This document shows positions 51,644 through 61,047 of a stretch of DNA of 64,000 bases, piece after piece (position 1 is the first letter of the stretch; every line of letters begins with the position of its first letter). Below the pieces are notes generated by a model. That model searched no databases, was not told the DNA's origin, and saw only the letters and a program-made list of their open reading frames with translations. The position numbers and the translations under genes were made by a program. The DNA is from a virus. The stretch is taken from the IMG/VR virus record IMGVR_UViG_3300029985_000036, positions 1 through 64,000 of that record; one strand, written 5' to 3'.

Positions 51644-53194
51644 TCAAGCAGCAAGTTTGGTGGCAAATCGTTTGGTTAACATAGTCAATACGGTATCTAC
51701 AACAGCAGCACAAGTTGCCTGCGCCACTTCAACTTTACCGATATCGGTATGTTGTTTTACCGCCACTGTAAGTTCTGCATTGACTGCTTTGAAGAGAGTT
51801 TTGGTCATCGGATTGTCACGCATGGCAACCAGATATTCCAATGCAACATCTTCAAGGGGTTTCTGTGGCAACAGAACAAGTGAGCGCTGACGTTGCGCTT
51901 CGTGAGTATCTGTATTGTATTTTGCAGCATGCTTCCCACTCTTCAGCATCGTCTCATTATACTGATCGAGATGATGTACAAGTGTGTTCTGCAAGGCAGT
52001 TGCACGACTTGCGGCCGCTCGTTCCTGTAAAAGTGCAGATTTCTCACGTACCATTTTTTCAGTTCGAGGATGCATACTGCGAATCGTTTCAGCAGACTGT
52101 CCTGTTGGTGGAATAGTGATGTGATCATTTAACTGAATATAGGAAAGATAATCATGGATCATATTTTCCGTCCCACCATCGAGTACGAATTGATCCAAAA
52201 CAGATTTCTGAACAACACGTGGCGTCAGCAAGAGACGATCTGCCAGAGCTTTGTCTTTTGGCCAAATCATGGCCGCCCGCAACAGTTTAATGTTAGCCGA
52301 GACAGTTTCAATGTTGTGCAGAATGTTATCAGCAACAGTTGAACTATCGGCCCCAACGTTCGTTAGCATCGATGCACTTACCGTCTGCAATAAATTTTCG
52401 ATTGCATCAATCTGAGTCGTCACGGCAACCACAGAGGTACCAAGATTCTTCTCAGTAAGTGTAGCTCGTGCAGTAAGTGCCCATTTACGATAGGCAATCG
52501 GAGACAGAATGATATCTGCAACTAGAGCATGTTGATTGTTCTCTGGAGACGCTGTTTCCAGAGCAGTTACCAACAACGGTCGAATCGTAGCATCATTTGG
52601 AATAGCTTTGTTATCTCCAAAGGGCAACGCATGCAGAATCTTATCAGTATCATACGACTGTGTAGTATCCTTTTTGAAGCAATGTAGGCGATCTTGTGCA
52701 AACAACATCGCGGTAGAACGTACTGACTCTGAGTTCAGTTTGCCCCAAGAGAATTGTTGTAGTTCTGCTGCAGGACTGAAAGCAATTGCTTCTGGTATAC
52801 GACTGGTGATAGTAGCAGCCATCTCATTGGCTTCTTTTGGAAGTGCTATGCGAAGATCGTACAGCGGAGTGGTGAGCTGTGCACTAATCCCACTGGCCAT
52901 CTGATTCATCAGTTCCACCACCATTTCATCATCCTGACATAGAACAGGATACTGATCATGGAGTGCCGTAGCATCCATCTTTGGAGTATCACAGGCCGAG
53001 AGAAGTCGTTCTACACACAAACCCAAATCGTTGTTTGCCATGTAGCGAAATTTCGGATGTTGTGCTAATCGTTCTGTGACAAGATCACTGATCTGAGTGG
53101 TTGAAAGAGGCTTCGACGCGCTGGACAACAGCGTGACGATCCGGGTTAATAGGTCATGTGTAACATTTATCGTCATCGAGTTGCGCAATGTCAT
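51644..53194 (-). CDS. Hypothetical helical phage protein
   Basis: 516 residues, ATG with CGAGG upstream (MTLRNSMTINVTHDLLTRIV). Predominantly alpha-helical with even charge and few aromatics (VVAVTTQIDAIENLLQTVSA; ARATLTEKNLGTSV). A second ATG at residue 7 is possible. Composition fits an internal virion or assembly protein. It is the last gene of the minus-strand structural block containing the lysozyme protein. No family is recognised. Confidence 0.6.
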   Translation of the reverse strand: MTLRNSMTINVTHDLLTRIVTLLSSASKPLSTTQISDLVTERLAQHPKFRYMANNDLGLCVERLLSACDTPKMDATALHDQYPVLCQDDEMVVELMNQMASGISAQLTTPLYDLRIALPKEANEMAATITSRIPEAIAFSPAAELQQFSWGKLNSESVRSTAMLFAQDRLHCFKKDTTQSYDTDKILHALPFGDNKAIPNDATIRPLLVTALETASPENNQHALVADIILSPIAYRKWALTARATLTEKNLGTSVVAVTTQIDAIENLLQTVSASMLTNVGADSSTVADNILHNIETVSANIKLLRAAMIWPKDKALADRLLLTPRVVQKSVLDQFVLDGGTENMIHDYLSYIQLNDHITIPPTGQSAETIRSMHPRTEKMVREKSALLQERAAASRATALQNTLVHHLDQYNETMLKSGKHAAKYNTDTHEAQRQRSLVLLPQKPLEDVALEYLVAMRDNPMTKTLFKAVNAELTVAVKQHTDIGKVEVAQATCAAVVDTVLTMLTKRFATKLAA

Positions 53195-53236
53195 ATCTAC
53201 CTCGTGTAGGTCATAAAATGGGGTTCCATAGAATGA

Positions 53237-53273
53237 CCACAGGGAACCACTTGTTATCTGAGGTTCCCTGTGG
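53237..53273 (-). terminator. Hairpin after the gene ending at 53282
   Basis: CCACAGGGAACC / GGTTCCCTGTGG, 12 perfect pairs with a 13-base loop, nine bases past the stop at 53282. Confidence 0.65.
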
Positions 53274-53281
53274 AATAAAGA

Positions 53282-55291
53282 TCACTTCTTGTTAGGAAGT
53301 CTGATACTTGGAACGAATCGTGACAACATTCTTGCAGGAAATGTATTACCCAACTGAGTTCCCCAGTAAGCACTACTAAACTTAGTTTCCATAAGTTGAC
53401 CCAGTAGATAATTAGCTTTTCGTTTCAACTGACGATACCCTGTTAAACGATCTGCAATTCCCATACCGGATAACGTCAGAAGATATTCTTGAAAATTACT
53501 GTTGGCACCAAATGCCTCATTAATTGCCGATTTTGTATCCCCGGTTCCAATTGCAGTATACATAACAGGAGATAAATCTTTAATCTCAAAACTGATGTCA
53601 ATACAAGTGGGTAGAAAACCAGACGTCCACCCAAACTGATCAGCACCTCGTTTGACTGATATACTGGTAATCATACCAAGTGGAACTGCAAACATACCTT
53701 TACAATATGCTCTACATATAAAAGGCGAGGTATATGCAGCAGCGCCAATGCCACGCGGTAACCCACCGGCGAGTATCAGTGCCAGTGGAATATACTGGCA
53801 CTGAAGAATCGAATAAGGATCTCCGTATGGAGGTCTGAGGCTCATGTTAAAATGATAACTTTTACTGAAACTACTGCTTTTCCAAACTTCTGGAAAATCG
53901 AGATTTCCGTTACCGGCTAACACTGTTGCAAGAGAAGCCGTTTCTGTTGAAAAGGCCGTAGCACTTTTAAGCGCCGCACCAATTGCTCCAATGATGCTAT
54001 CAATACCAGCAATACCAGTTTGACCATTTGCAGTACCAAATTTTCTATCTTGAGCCGACTGTGCCGTTTGATTTGCAGCAGATGCAATACTGGATTCACC
54101 CGTTTCGTTTGAAAAAGATTCTGATGTATCAACCCCCTTTTCAACACGAAATCCTACAAAAAGTGAAGCATCATACAACTGATTTTCAAATTCTGTAATA
54201 AAGTTTTTTAGAAACCCACCATTTTCATCGATAACGGTAGCATCTGCAGTTTGTTTAAGGAGTGCATCATCGCTACTCTCAGCAGTTTTCGGATCAAAGC
54301 CTGTCATATACTGATATTTTTTGAGAAAAATTCGATATATATCAAACCCATATTTTTGAAAAATGTCAGGTAGTCCCGCGGTACTGGTGCCATTATTTGT
54401 CTGGATTGCACGAGCCAGCTGTTCTGCAGGCGTTAAATTCGAAATAGTCCCACCTGCTGACTGTGATGAATTTGAATCTAAATAACCGTCTTTGGATAAA
54501 CCCATATTAATTGTTAAGTGGAGAACAATCGAATTGACACATCTATAATAGAGAGGCATTGTCGATTTGAATTCATAATATTTGGTAATTTTAGTATCTG
54601 TAATTTTATTACCAAGATCAGTAAGAAAAGCCAGTGGAACTGGTGGTATGCTAATAAATGCACCAACCACGGATCCTACTAATGATCCGATGGCAGTTGA
54701 TGAAATTCCACTGTTCATCAGAGTTGCCAAATTTTGTTCAATGGCTGTACCATAAAAAGTAGTAAGATTATTATACTTCGGTACTCCGAATGTAAGGTAC
54801 AGAATTTGCTGTTGGTCATCATACATTTCACTGTATACACGACCCATACCCGAGTGTTCCGTATTACCCTGGCCATTAACAACTAAAAAAGGATGTTCTG
54901 CAACATCATCGGTTTCATTGAATTGGGGATAACAATTAATAGCATCGTTTCCACCAATGGACGTATCACGACATTTTCCTTTGGTGTAATAAATAGGAAG
55001 TGTTGATTCTGGACTACTAGCGGGTCCGATATTGTTAAGAATGTTTATCATTGCTGGATCAAGGGCGGGCGCAGCCATAGTTCCAACTGCACTTGCCTTT
55101 CCAGTATGATCCCCAGGATCATCGTTTTGAGCCATATATGCCATAATTGCAGCATAACTAACGAAGTCACCGTTTATATCAGTGACTCCATTAGCAAGAC
55201 TTGGTGCCAATGTTACTGTAAAAATGTTCTTAATAAATGTAGCATCATCAAGAACATTTGGTGAATTTCCAGTGATGGTACCTGTGGTCAT
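53282..55291 (-). CDS. Tail/baseplate-hub-type structural protein
   Basis: 669 residues, ATG with GGAG seven bases upstream. The C-terminal third has SYHFNMSLRPPYGDPYSILQ, then FAVPLGMITSISVKRGADQF and GWTSGFLPTCIDISFEIKDL, patterns I recall from tail proteins of large myoviruses (the G-F-L-P-T-x-I-D-I-S-x-x-I-x-D-L block is widespread in baseplate and hub proteins). A Gly-rich hydrophobic segment (SSTAIGSLVGSVVGAFISIP) is near 195-215. It lies 21 bases downstream of the giant lysozyme gene, consistent with hub partners. Function inferred. Confidence 0.6.
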   Translation of the reverse strand: MTTGTITGNSPNVLDDATFIKNIFTVTLAPSLANGVTDINGDFVSYAAIMAYMAQNDDPGDHTGKASAVGTMAAPALDPAMINILNNIGPASSPESTLPIYYTKGKCRDTSIGGNDAINCYPQFNETDDVAEHPFLVVNGQGNTEHSGMGRVYSEMYDDQQQILYLTFGVPKYNNLTTFYGTAIEQNLATLMNSGISSTAIGSLVGSVVGAFISIPPVPLAFLTDLGNKITDTKITKYYEFKSTMPLYYRCVNSIVLHLTINMGLSKDGYLDSNSSQSAGGTISNLTPAEQLARAIQTNNGTSTAGLPDIFQKYGFDIYRIFLKKYQYMTGFDPKTAESSDDALLKQTADATVIDENGGFLKNFITEFENQLYDASLFVGFRVEKGVDTSESFSNETGESSIASAANQTAQSAQDRKFGTANGQTGIAGIDSIIGAIGAALKSATAFSTETASLATVLAGNGNLDFPEVWKSSSFSKSYHFNMSLRPPYGDPYSILQCQYIPLALILAGGLPRGIGAAAYTSPFICRAYCKGMFAVPLGMITSISVKRGADQFGWTSGFLPTCIDISFEIKDLSPVMYTAIGTGDTKSAINEAFGANSNFQEYLLTLSGMGIADRLTGYRQLKRKANYLLGQLMETKFSSAYWGTQLGNTFPARMLSRFVPSIRLPNKK

Positions 55292-55312
55292 AAAACAACT
55301 CCAATGTCAAAA

Positions 55313-58300
55313 TCATGCGGCATAACGAGGTTCCCGTTTCTTACTGACATCGAGTCCGTCATCAGAACCATTTTTATTAGAAATCTGATTGGTAAGGTTA
55401 TTGATAGTTGGTGCAATAACGGTAGGTGTTGCCTTTGATTGATTATTCATTTCAGCAAACACGCCTTTGTCGCCATATGCATCTTGTGTTGTTTTATGAA
55501 GATCCTTTAGAGTCTCATGAATGTTGCCACTCATAGATACCATTTTTTGCATAAGATCAGCCGTAGATCGGCTACTTGCAACTAGATCAGGATGCGTACT
55601 TGAAGTAGCAGCTGGTGTAGTCTGAGAAGGTACGGGTGCTGCTGGTATAGGTTGGCGTTGTGTTTGTGCTGAAGCCACGGCACTCCGAGTCGGTGCCATC
55701 ACATTTTGAGAAGGTCCTGCATTACTACTTGCTATGTTAGCAGACGGAGTTGATGCCGCCGCACTAGGTCCAGCAGAAATACTGGTATTAGCAGAAGGTG
55801 GTGGGGTTATAGATGGCGAAGAGGAAGCTGAAGTATCTGCAATTTCAGTAGTGGGTCCTGCTGCAGAAGGAGAATCTCCACTTCCTGTCATCGTTGCAGA
55901 TGTAGCTGTCGTATTATCAGCGGGTGCTGCACCTGGTGCTGCAGAGGCTACTGCGGTACCAGCAGTATCCCCTTGGAAAGCTTTTGCAACTGCACCATCT
56001 TTATTCTCAGGTGTAGTAACAATTTTGTAATTATTAGCACTATCACATGCAAGTTTGCTATTCGGACGAATGTCTCTTTCATGAGCAGGTTGTCCACTCC
56101 ATTGATCATAAACCCGAATGCCACCTGGAAATTTCGTGCTTGGTCCTAAGTAAATTGCAGCATGGGAAGAACCGTCGGTATGGTTGCCATATGCACCACT
56201 CTGATCAAATGTTGCAATAGCTGTTCCTGGTTTAAGATTAGGATTACCAACAACCGATTGTCCTGCTGACCAGGATGACGTGTGTCCAATTCCAGCAGCA
56301 CTTTTAACAAGATCCACACATTGACCAGAACCGATGGTACCACTCGGAAGACAAGCTGCTCCGCCTCCAAGAGTTCCAGAAGCACCGGGTTGTTGTGCAG
56401 ATGCAGTCATAACTCCAGGAGATCCGGGAGCACCTGCTTTATTTTCATTAGCAGCACCCATAGAAGCAGCTGCTGCTTGTGGCGAAGATGCAGCAGAGGC
56501 AACGGTAGTTCCAGAAGCGGAATTAAACATTGCAATTTCTTGTTTGCGTCTATCTACCAAACCAGGAAGTTCATTACCTCCAGCATGTGTGAATTGACTT
56601 AACAATCCTGGAATTTTAGTAGCATCACCTTGTGCTTGTGAAATAACACTGGATCCACGACCCGTGTTGTAATCAAAAGAGGTTAAGGCATCTCGTTGAT
56701 TAGCAGTTAGTGTAATGCCAGATTTTTTAGCAGCAGCATCGATTCGTGTTGCACTTTTAGAGAGTTCATCATTAAGTCGTTGTTCAGCTATTTCCGGAGT
56801 GATGATTTCGTTTGGACCTGACGCTTTGGTTCCATAACCAGAAGTCCATTGTTTATAATCCCAGAAAGGTTTTGCAGTAAACTTGCCTTCTAGTTTCTTT
56901 ACCATTCCAATTAAGGTGGGAGAAGAAGATCCATTATCATTGGAAGATGTAGTAGATGGAGATCCTGGTGCTTTCAATCCAGAATCAAAATGAAGATTCG
57001 AGATAGTAGCTGTATGTGCTGCGCGATTTGCAGCAGGCATCGCTGAATAATGTCCACCTCTTGGTGATGCTGGTACTGGTACATTTCTATAATCTGCATG
57101 CGGCGCAGAATCCATTCGTGGTGAAGGAACTGAATTATATCCAGGAGAGGACTGTGTCTTCGATGGAGTATAATCATTGGCAGGGCTTTGTGGTGCTGTA
57201 TAAGTAACAGGAGAAACCGTAGTTGAACCTGTGAGAGAAGCAGCTGCTGCTTGTGGATTAGCTGCGGGTGGGTTGGTATCACTTGGAATAGGGCTTACAG
57301 AATTAGCATGTTGAATAGCAGTAAGTGCAGCTGCCGCTCCTACCCCTTTGGATGTATCAACCGACGATATTTTGGATGCAGAAAGAAATGCTTCTGGTGT
57401 GGGAACTTGGTTTTTATATGTGTCAATTAGAATAGAACTAAACTTGTTAAATTCATCTAAAATCATTGTGACATCAGAAGGTAGGATTTTAGATTCGTCA
57501 CCCAATTGGTATTTATGATCTTGTAAAGTATTACGAAAGATTTTAAGAGTTGCGATGAACCTTCCCGTGACCCATGATTTGAAATAGTCCATTGCAGCTG
57601 CATTTTTAGGATCAAACCCAAATAATTTAGCAAACTCTTGCAACTCTTCGGGCTGAAGTCTTGGTTCCGAGGTGTTGTTAAGAATTTTAATAACTCGGAG
57701 TTCGAGTGAAGCAACTGCCAATTGTTGTGAAGAGGTTACCCCATATGTCTTCATACGAGCTTTGAGAAAGATACCCTTGTTTCCAGTTGTAGCATCAATT
57801 AATGCATCTGTTTTTGATCGAGCTCGTTCAGCTAAGTAAATGCCCCCAACCAGTGCAGTGCCTATAGCAACAGTTGCTAGAATTCCTGCACCTGCAGCTG
57901 CAATTCCTGCACCTGCAGCTGCAGCTTCACCCACTCCTACAATAGCGCTACCGATTCCTCGTATCGCGTTAACAGCACGTATACCATATCGGACACCGGT
58001 AGCAATACCAACTCCAGTAGAAACAACTTTTTTAATGGTACCGCTAAGAGATCCACCACCAGAGTCTTTATTATTATCCTGAGGTTCTTTCTGATTCTGA
58101 TCAGGAGAAGTTTTTGGTTTATCTTTACCCCATCCCAAACGAGGAAGTCCAAATCTAAACCCGCCTCCACCGGTACGTCGTGATGCCCCTGCTGCATCTG
58201 GGCCAAACTGTTCCCGCTCTCGTTCATTGTGATCATCAAAACCATTTTCACGAACCGGGGCGGAAAGTCGTTCATCGAGTAGTTTATAGATTTTTTCTAG

Positions 58301-59572
58301 TTGTGCAGTAATCCGCTCACAGCATTCATCTTTACCCGTACGTTTGTGTTCTGTTTCCTCCATAGGAGGAGCTCGAGATCCCTCTGTAGCAGCAGCTGTC
58401 TCTTGTTTGTGAATCGGGTCTGTAGCAGGACCGTCTTGCGGTTTGGGTGCATTTTGTCCAGCAATAGAACGTAGCAATTTGACAATTATGTTACGTTGAG
58501 AAGAACTCTTATCCCACAGTGTATCGGGATTCAGATTTTCCCTCAGATTATTTCGTTCTGCAAACGAAGCCGCCCCAGTTTTTACTGCGGTAAAGAGAGC
58601 ATCTCTAACATCAGGTTTAGTACGAGTTGGCCAAATTGATGCAATATTTCCTCGTTCACGAAAGGAGTCCTTTGCAGATTTAACACCTTCATAAACAGCA
58701 TTGCCAAATTTTGTTTTACGTACAGCATCGGTTGCATAACTGGCAGCAGCTGCCGCTTTTTCTTTGATTCCTAGATCCGGACGATGATCATTGCTAAAAT
58801 AATCAGCGGCTGCTGGTGCCACTTTATTAACAGCAAAATCTTTTGCTTTACTAACAATAGCGGCACCAGCCTGATTTACTGCAGTATTAACAGCAGCAGT
58901 ACGAATACGTCTGAGAATACCAACTGGTTTTACTATATCTGGAAGTTTGGTATTAATCTTAATCGCTTCAAGTTTGTTCTCCACCATATCGGCGAAGGCT
59001 TTGGTCAAAGTTACCAGATGATTTGTGGCATATAACTGTCTATAATTAAGCGCCAAACTTTGGCGCATATAAGTAGTGCCAATAGTAGTCTGAAATTTAA
59101 GTATATTTTTAGAGGTAGTAAGTTGCTCTGCCTGTCCAGTAGTAACAGCTTGAAATCTAGAATTGAGAGTACGTTCTAGAATCAATGATGTTACTGCGGC
59201 ACGACGATCTGCTGCTGTTTTAATAGATGGATCTTGTCGACTTAACAACGGCCCGAGCGAACGAGCAATCGTCCCTCGTGCAGTTAAATATGGAGTTGCA
59301 TTCAACATCACATCGTTTCGAAGTTGTGATGTTAGACTCAATACAGCTGGTGGTTTTATTACAATGGGTTTAAACTTGAGTGCCGCAGCAACTCCAGCAT
59401 CTATCATCTCGTTGTATTGTGCACTATTGATATTAAGCTGATCAATAGTTCCTAATACAACTCCACCAACAACTTCTTTGTCTGATTTAATAGGAGATAC
59501 ATGAACATGAATATGACTTGGGTCTTTATTTGCTTCTGCATTAGGACCAGACAGTTCTGGAATATCAGTCAT
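55313..59572 (-). CDS. Giant tail-tip protein with GH24 lysozyme and NlpC/P60-like (BPSL0067-type) domains
   Basis: 1419 residues. Residues 1-880 are a helical/low-complexity structural region with a long hydrophobic Gly/Ala segment at about 540-578 (GIAAAGAGILATVAIGTALV), possibly membrane-penetrating. At about 885-1013 lies a GH24 (T4-lysozyme-like) domain: KLEGKF (catalytic Glu about 894), then WTSGYGTK, ending VDRRKQEIAMF. At about 1080-1175 lies a BPSL0067/NlpC-P60-like domain: GSGQCVDLVKSA (Cys about 1084), KPGTAIATFDQ, SSHAAIYLGP (His about 1137) and VYDQWSGQP. The C-terminus is Ser/Ala/Pro-rich, then NLTNQISNKNGSDD. It would cut both glycan and peptide bonds of the cell wall during DNA ejection. 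phiKZ gp181 is the known analogue for the lysozyme part, and it likewise neighbours a vRNAP beta-prime gene. Confidence 0.8.
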   Translation of the reverse strand: MTDIPELSGPNAEANKDPSHIHVHVSPIKSDKEVVGGVVLGTIDQLNINSAQYNEMIDAGVAAALKFKPIVIKPPAVLSLTSQLRNDVMLNATPYLTARGTIARSLGPLLSRQDPSIKTAADRRAAVTSLILERTLNSRFQAVTTGQAEQLTTSKNILKFQTTIGTTYMRQSLALNYRQLYATNHLVTLTKAFADMVENKLEAIKINTKLPDIVKPVGILRRIRTAAVNTAVNQAGAAIVSKAKDFAVNKVAPAAADYFSNDHRPDLGIKEKAAAAASYATDAVRKTKFGNAVYEGVKSAKDSFRERGNIASIWPTRTKPDVRDALFTAVKTGAASFAERNNLRENLNPDTLWDKSSSQRNIIVKLLRSIAGQNAPKPQDGPATDPIHKQETAAATEGSRAPPMEETEHKRTGKDECCERITAQLEKIYKLLDERLSAPVRENGFDDHNEREREQFGPDAAGASRRTGGGGFRFGLPRLGWGKDKPKTSPDQNQKEPQDNNKDSGGGSLSGTIKKVVSTGVGIATGVRYGIRAVNAIRGIGSAIVGVGEAAAAGAGIAAAGAGILATVAIGTALVGGIYLAERARSKTDALIDATTGNKGIFLKARMKTYGVTSSQQLAVASLELRVIKILNNTSEPRLQPEELQEFAKLFGFDPKNAAAMDYFKSWVTGRFIATLKIFRNTLQDHKYQLGDESKILPSDVTMILDEFNKFSSILIDTYKNQVPTPEAFLSASKISSVDTSKGVGAAAALTAIQHANSVSPIPSDTNPPAANPQAAAASLTGSTTVSPVTYTAPQSPANDYTPSKTQSSPGYNSVPSPRMDSAPHADYRNVPVPASPRGGHYSAMPAANRAAHTATISNLHFDSGLKAPGSPSTTSSNDNGSSSPTLIGMVKKLEGKFTAKPFWDYKQWTSGYGTKASGPNEIITPEIAEQRLNDELSKSATRIDAAAKKSGITLTANQRDALTSFDYNTGRGSSVISQAQGDATKIPGLLSQFTHAGGNELPGLVDRRKQEIAMFNSASGTTVASAASSPQAAAASMGAANENKAGAPGSPGVMTASAQQPGASGTLGGGAACLPSGTIGSGQCVDLVKSAAGIGHTSSWSAGQSVVGNPNLKPGTAIATFDQSGAYGNHTDGSSHAAIYLGPSTKFPGGIRVYDQWSGQPAHERDIRPNSKLACDSANNYKIVTTPENKDGAVAKAFQGDTAGTAVASAAPGAAPADNTTATSATMTGSGDSPSAAGPTTEIADTSASSSPSITPPPSANTSISAGPSAAASTPSANIASSNAGPSQNVMAPTRSAVASAQTQRQPIPAAPVPSQTTPAATSSTHPDLVASSRSTADLMQKMVSMSGNIHETLKDLHKTTQDAYGDKGVFAEMNNQSKATPTVIAPTINNLTNQISNKNGSDDGLDVSKKREPRYAA

Positions 59573-59609
59573 CGATAAGATTCCTCTAAATTAAAATATT
59601 GTAATAACC

Positions 59610-60488
59610 TTACTTAGCACTTTTAGGGACTCTATCTTGTTCTGGGGATAGAGCAGAACAGAGTTTTGTTTGGATAAATGTAAATATCGTTAAAATATCA
59701 CATCGTGTTCTAATAAGGTGTTCTTGTTTTTCTACATGAACACGAGGATCTATCTCATTCCCAAAAATAGTTGGAGCAAATAGACGTTTACGTAAAAACT
59801 TAAGCGTTGTATATCCCTCACGAATATCTTCATGATCAAATAAAAGATTCAAATAATAGGTATAGATTTCATCATATTTCACAACTGAATCAAATGTCAT
59901 TTTTGTAAAATCAATATAGTCGACAGTTACAACGACTTTCAATAGTTGTGAAAAATACAATCCTACAATATTTCGATCCATACGATTAAGTTGAAGCGGA
60001 TATGTATTTATGATAAGTTGAATTGGATCTCGTTTGCTAATAACAGCAGAGTGATTGATATTAACAGCAATTTGGGCTTGAAGTGTTACTATAAATTGAG
60101 TAACGGGTGAACTATGAAGAATCTTACTTGACCACAATGGATCAGCAATACGTGTCCGAATTTCAGCATTGCTTAATTTAAAGGCTGGGAAATAATGAGC
60201 AATATCATTGAATTTACGGATTTGATATTCTGGTAATTTATCAATAATCGATCGATATAAAGCAAGATGTTCTTCTGGGGTTGATGTGTCTTTTCGTTCA
60301 TCTCGAAAAGTCATCAATGCACCAATGTTGAAATCTTTAACCAATGCAAGATCCACATAAATCTGATCGGGAGTAATCAGATCCGATATAAGCATCTCTG
60401 CATTGAACCGTTTTAATTCCTCTTCATCGATCTGTAATGGTTTTTTATCTTTCTGTTGTGAGGTATCAGAGAATGAGCTATCACTCAT
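59610..60488 (-). CDS. Hypothetical phage protein upstream of the tail lysozyme gene
   Basis: 292 residues, ATG with AGGAT upstream (MSDSSFSDTSQQKDKKPLQI). Charged N-terminus, then helical and beta segments (LYFSQLLKVVVTVDYIDFTK). First gene of the minus-strand block that contains the lysozyme; divergent from the RNAP beta-prime unit across 70 bases. No family is recognised. Confidence 0.6.
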   Translation of the reverse strand: MSDSSFSDTSQQKDKKPLQIDEEELKRFNAEMLISDLITPDQIYVDLALVKDFNIGALMTFRDERKDTSTPEEHLALYRSIIDKLPEYQIRKFNDIAHYFPAFKLSNAEIRTRIADPLWSSKILHSSPVTQFIVTLQAQIAVNINHSAVISKRDPIQLIINTYPLQLNRMDRNIVGLYFSQLLKVVVTVDYIDFTKMTFDSVVKYDEIYTYYLNLLFDHEDIREGYTTLKFLRKRLFAPTIFGNEIDPRVHVEKQEHLIRTRCDILTIFTFIQTKLCSALSPEQDRVPKSAK

Positions 60489-60558
60489 ATTAAAGATCCT
60501 AAAACAATATCATTGCGAGTCATACTATGACAATCGCGTCTTTGGAGAATAACATATT

Positions 60559-61047
60559 GTGCCTGTAACCGTAACAAAAATCTTATCCTCTACAGAGTTT
60601 TTAGCTCTTAATAATGACGCAATGGCAAAAGGATATTATAATACAGATCCTCGAATCTTTACGCCGGGTATGGCCTGGGAAGAAGATTGGATCTATGATC
60701 CTTTTGGTGTTCGTAAGGTAGCTGGTGGACACGTTATGATAAAATCTCCAACTGCCCCCAACAAAGAGTATCTATCCATCCACTATTGGAAGGATTGGGC
60801 TCACATTAGACCACCCATCACAGTCGTGTGTCCTAACGGTGCCCACTGGGGTTGGGATCACAAATCTAGTAATGGTGATGGCTGGATTGTTACCAGTACA
60901 AACTCAGTGTTTTCATGTCACCCTTCCATTGTGGTTCCAGGATATCATGGATGGTTTAAGAATGGAACCTTTTCATCTGACCTAGAAGGTCGGGGTCCTA
61001 CCGGTATTTCTAAACCTCTTCCAGAAGGATTGTTACCATGCAAGTAG
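60559..61047 (+). CDS. Hypothetical protein upstream of RNAP beta-prime
   Basis: 162 residues. GTG start with GGAG eleven bases upstream (M-PVTVTKILSSTEFLALNND). Trp/Gly/His-rich beta protein (AWEEDWIYDPFGVRKVAGGH; YHGWFKNGTFSSDLEGRGPT). Its last 10 bases overlap the beta-prime start. In phiKZ a small gene also sits beside the vRNAP beta-prime gene, so an RNAP-linked virion role is possible. No domain is recognised. Confidence 0.6.
   Translation: MPVTVTKILSSTEFLALNNDAMAKGYYNTDPRIFTPGMAWEEDWIYDPFGVRKVAGGHVMIKSPTAPNKEYLSIHYWKDWAHIRPPITVVCPNGAHWGWDHKSSNGDGWIVTSTNSVFSCHPSIVVPGYHGWFKNGTFSSDLEGRGPTGISKPLPEGLLPCK

Noticed and set aside
57840-58082. Plus-strand ORF rich in Ala/Pro repeats (and similar ones at 55734, 56282, 56334)
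   Set aside because: Antisense shadow of the Ala/Gly-rich hydrophobic part of the lysozyme gene; lacks a ribosome site and follows the third-base bias of the minus-strand gene.
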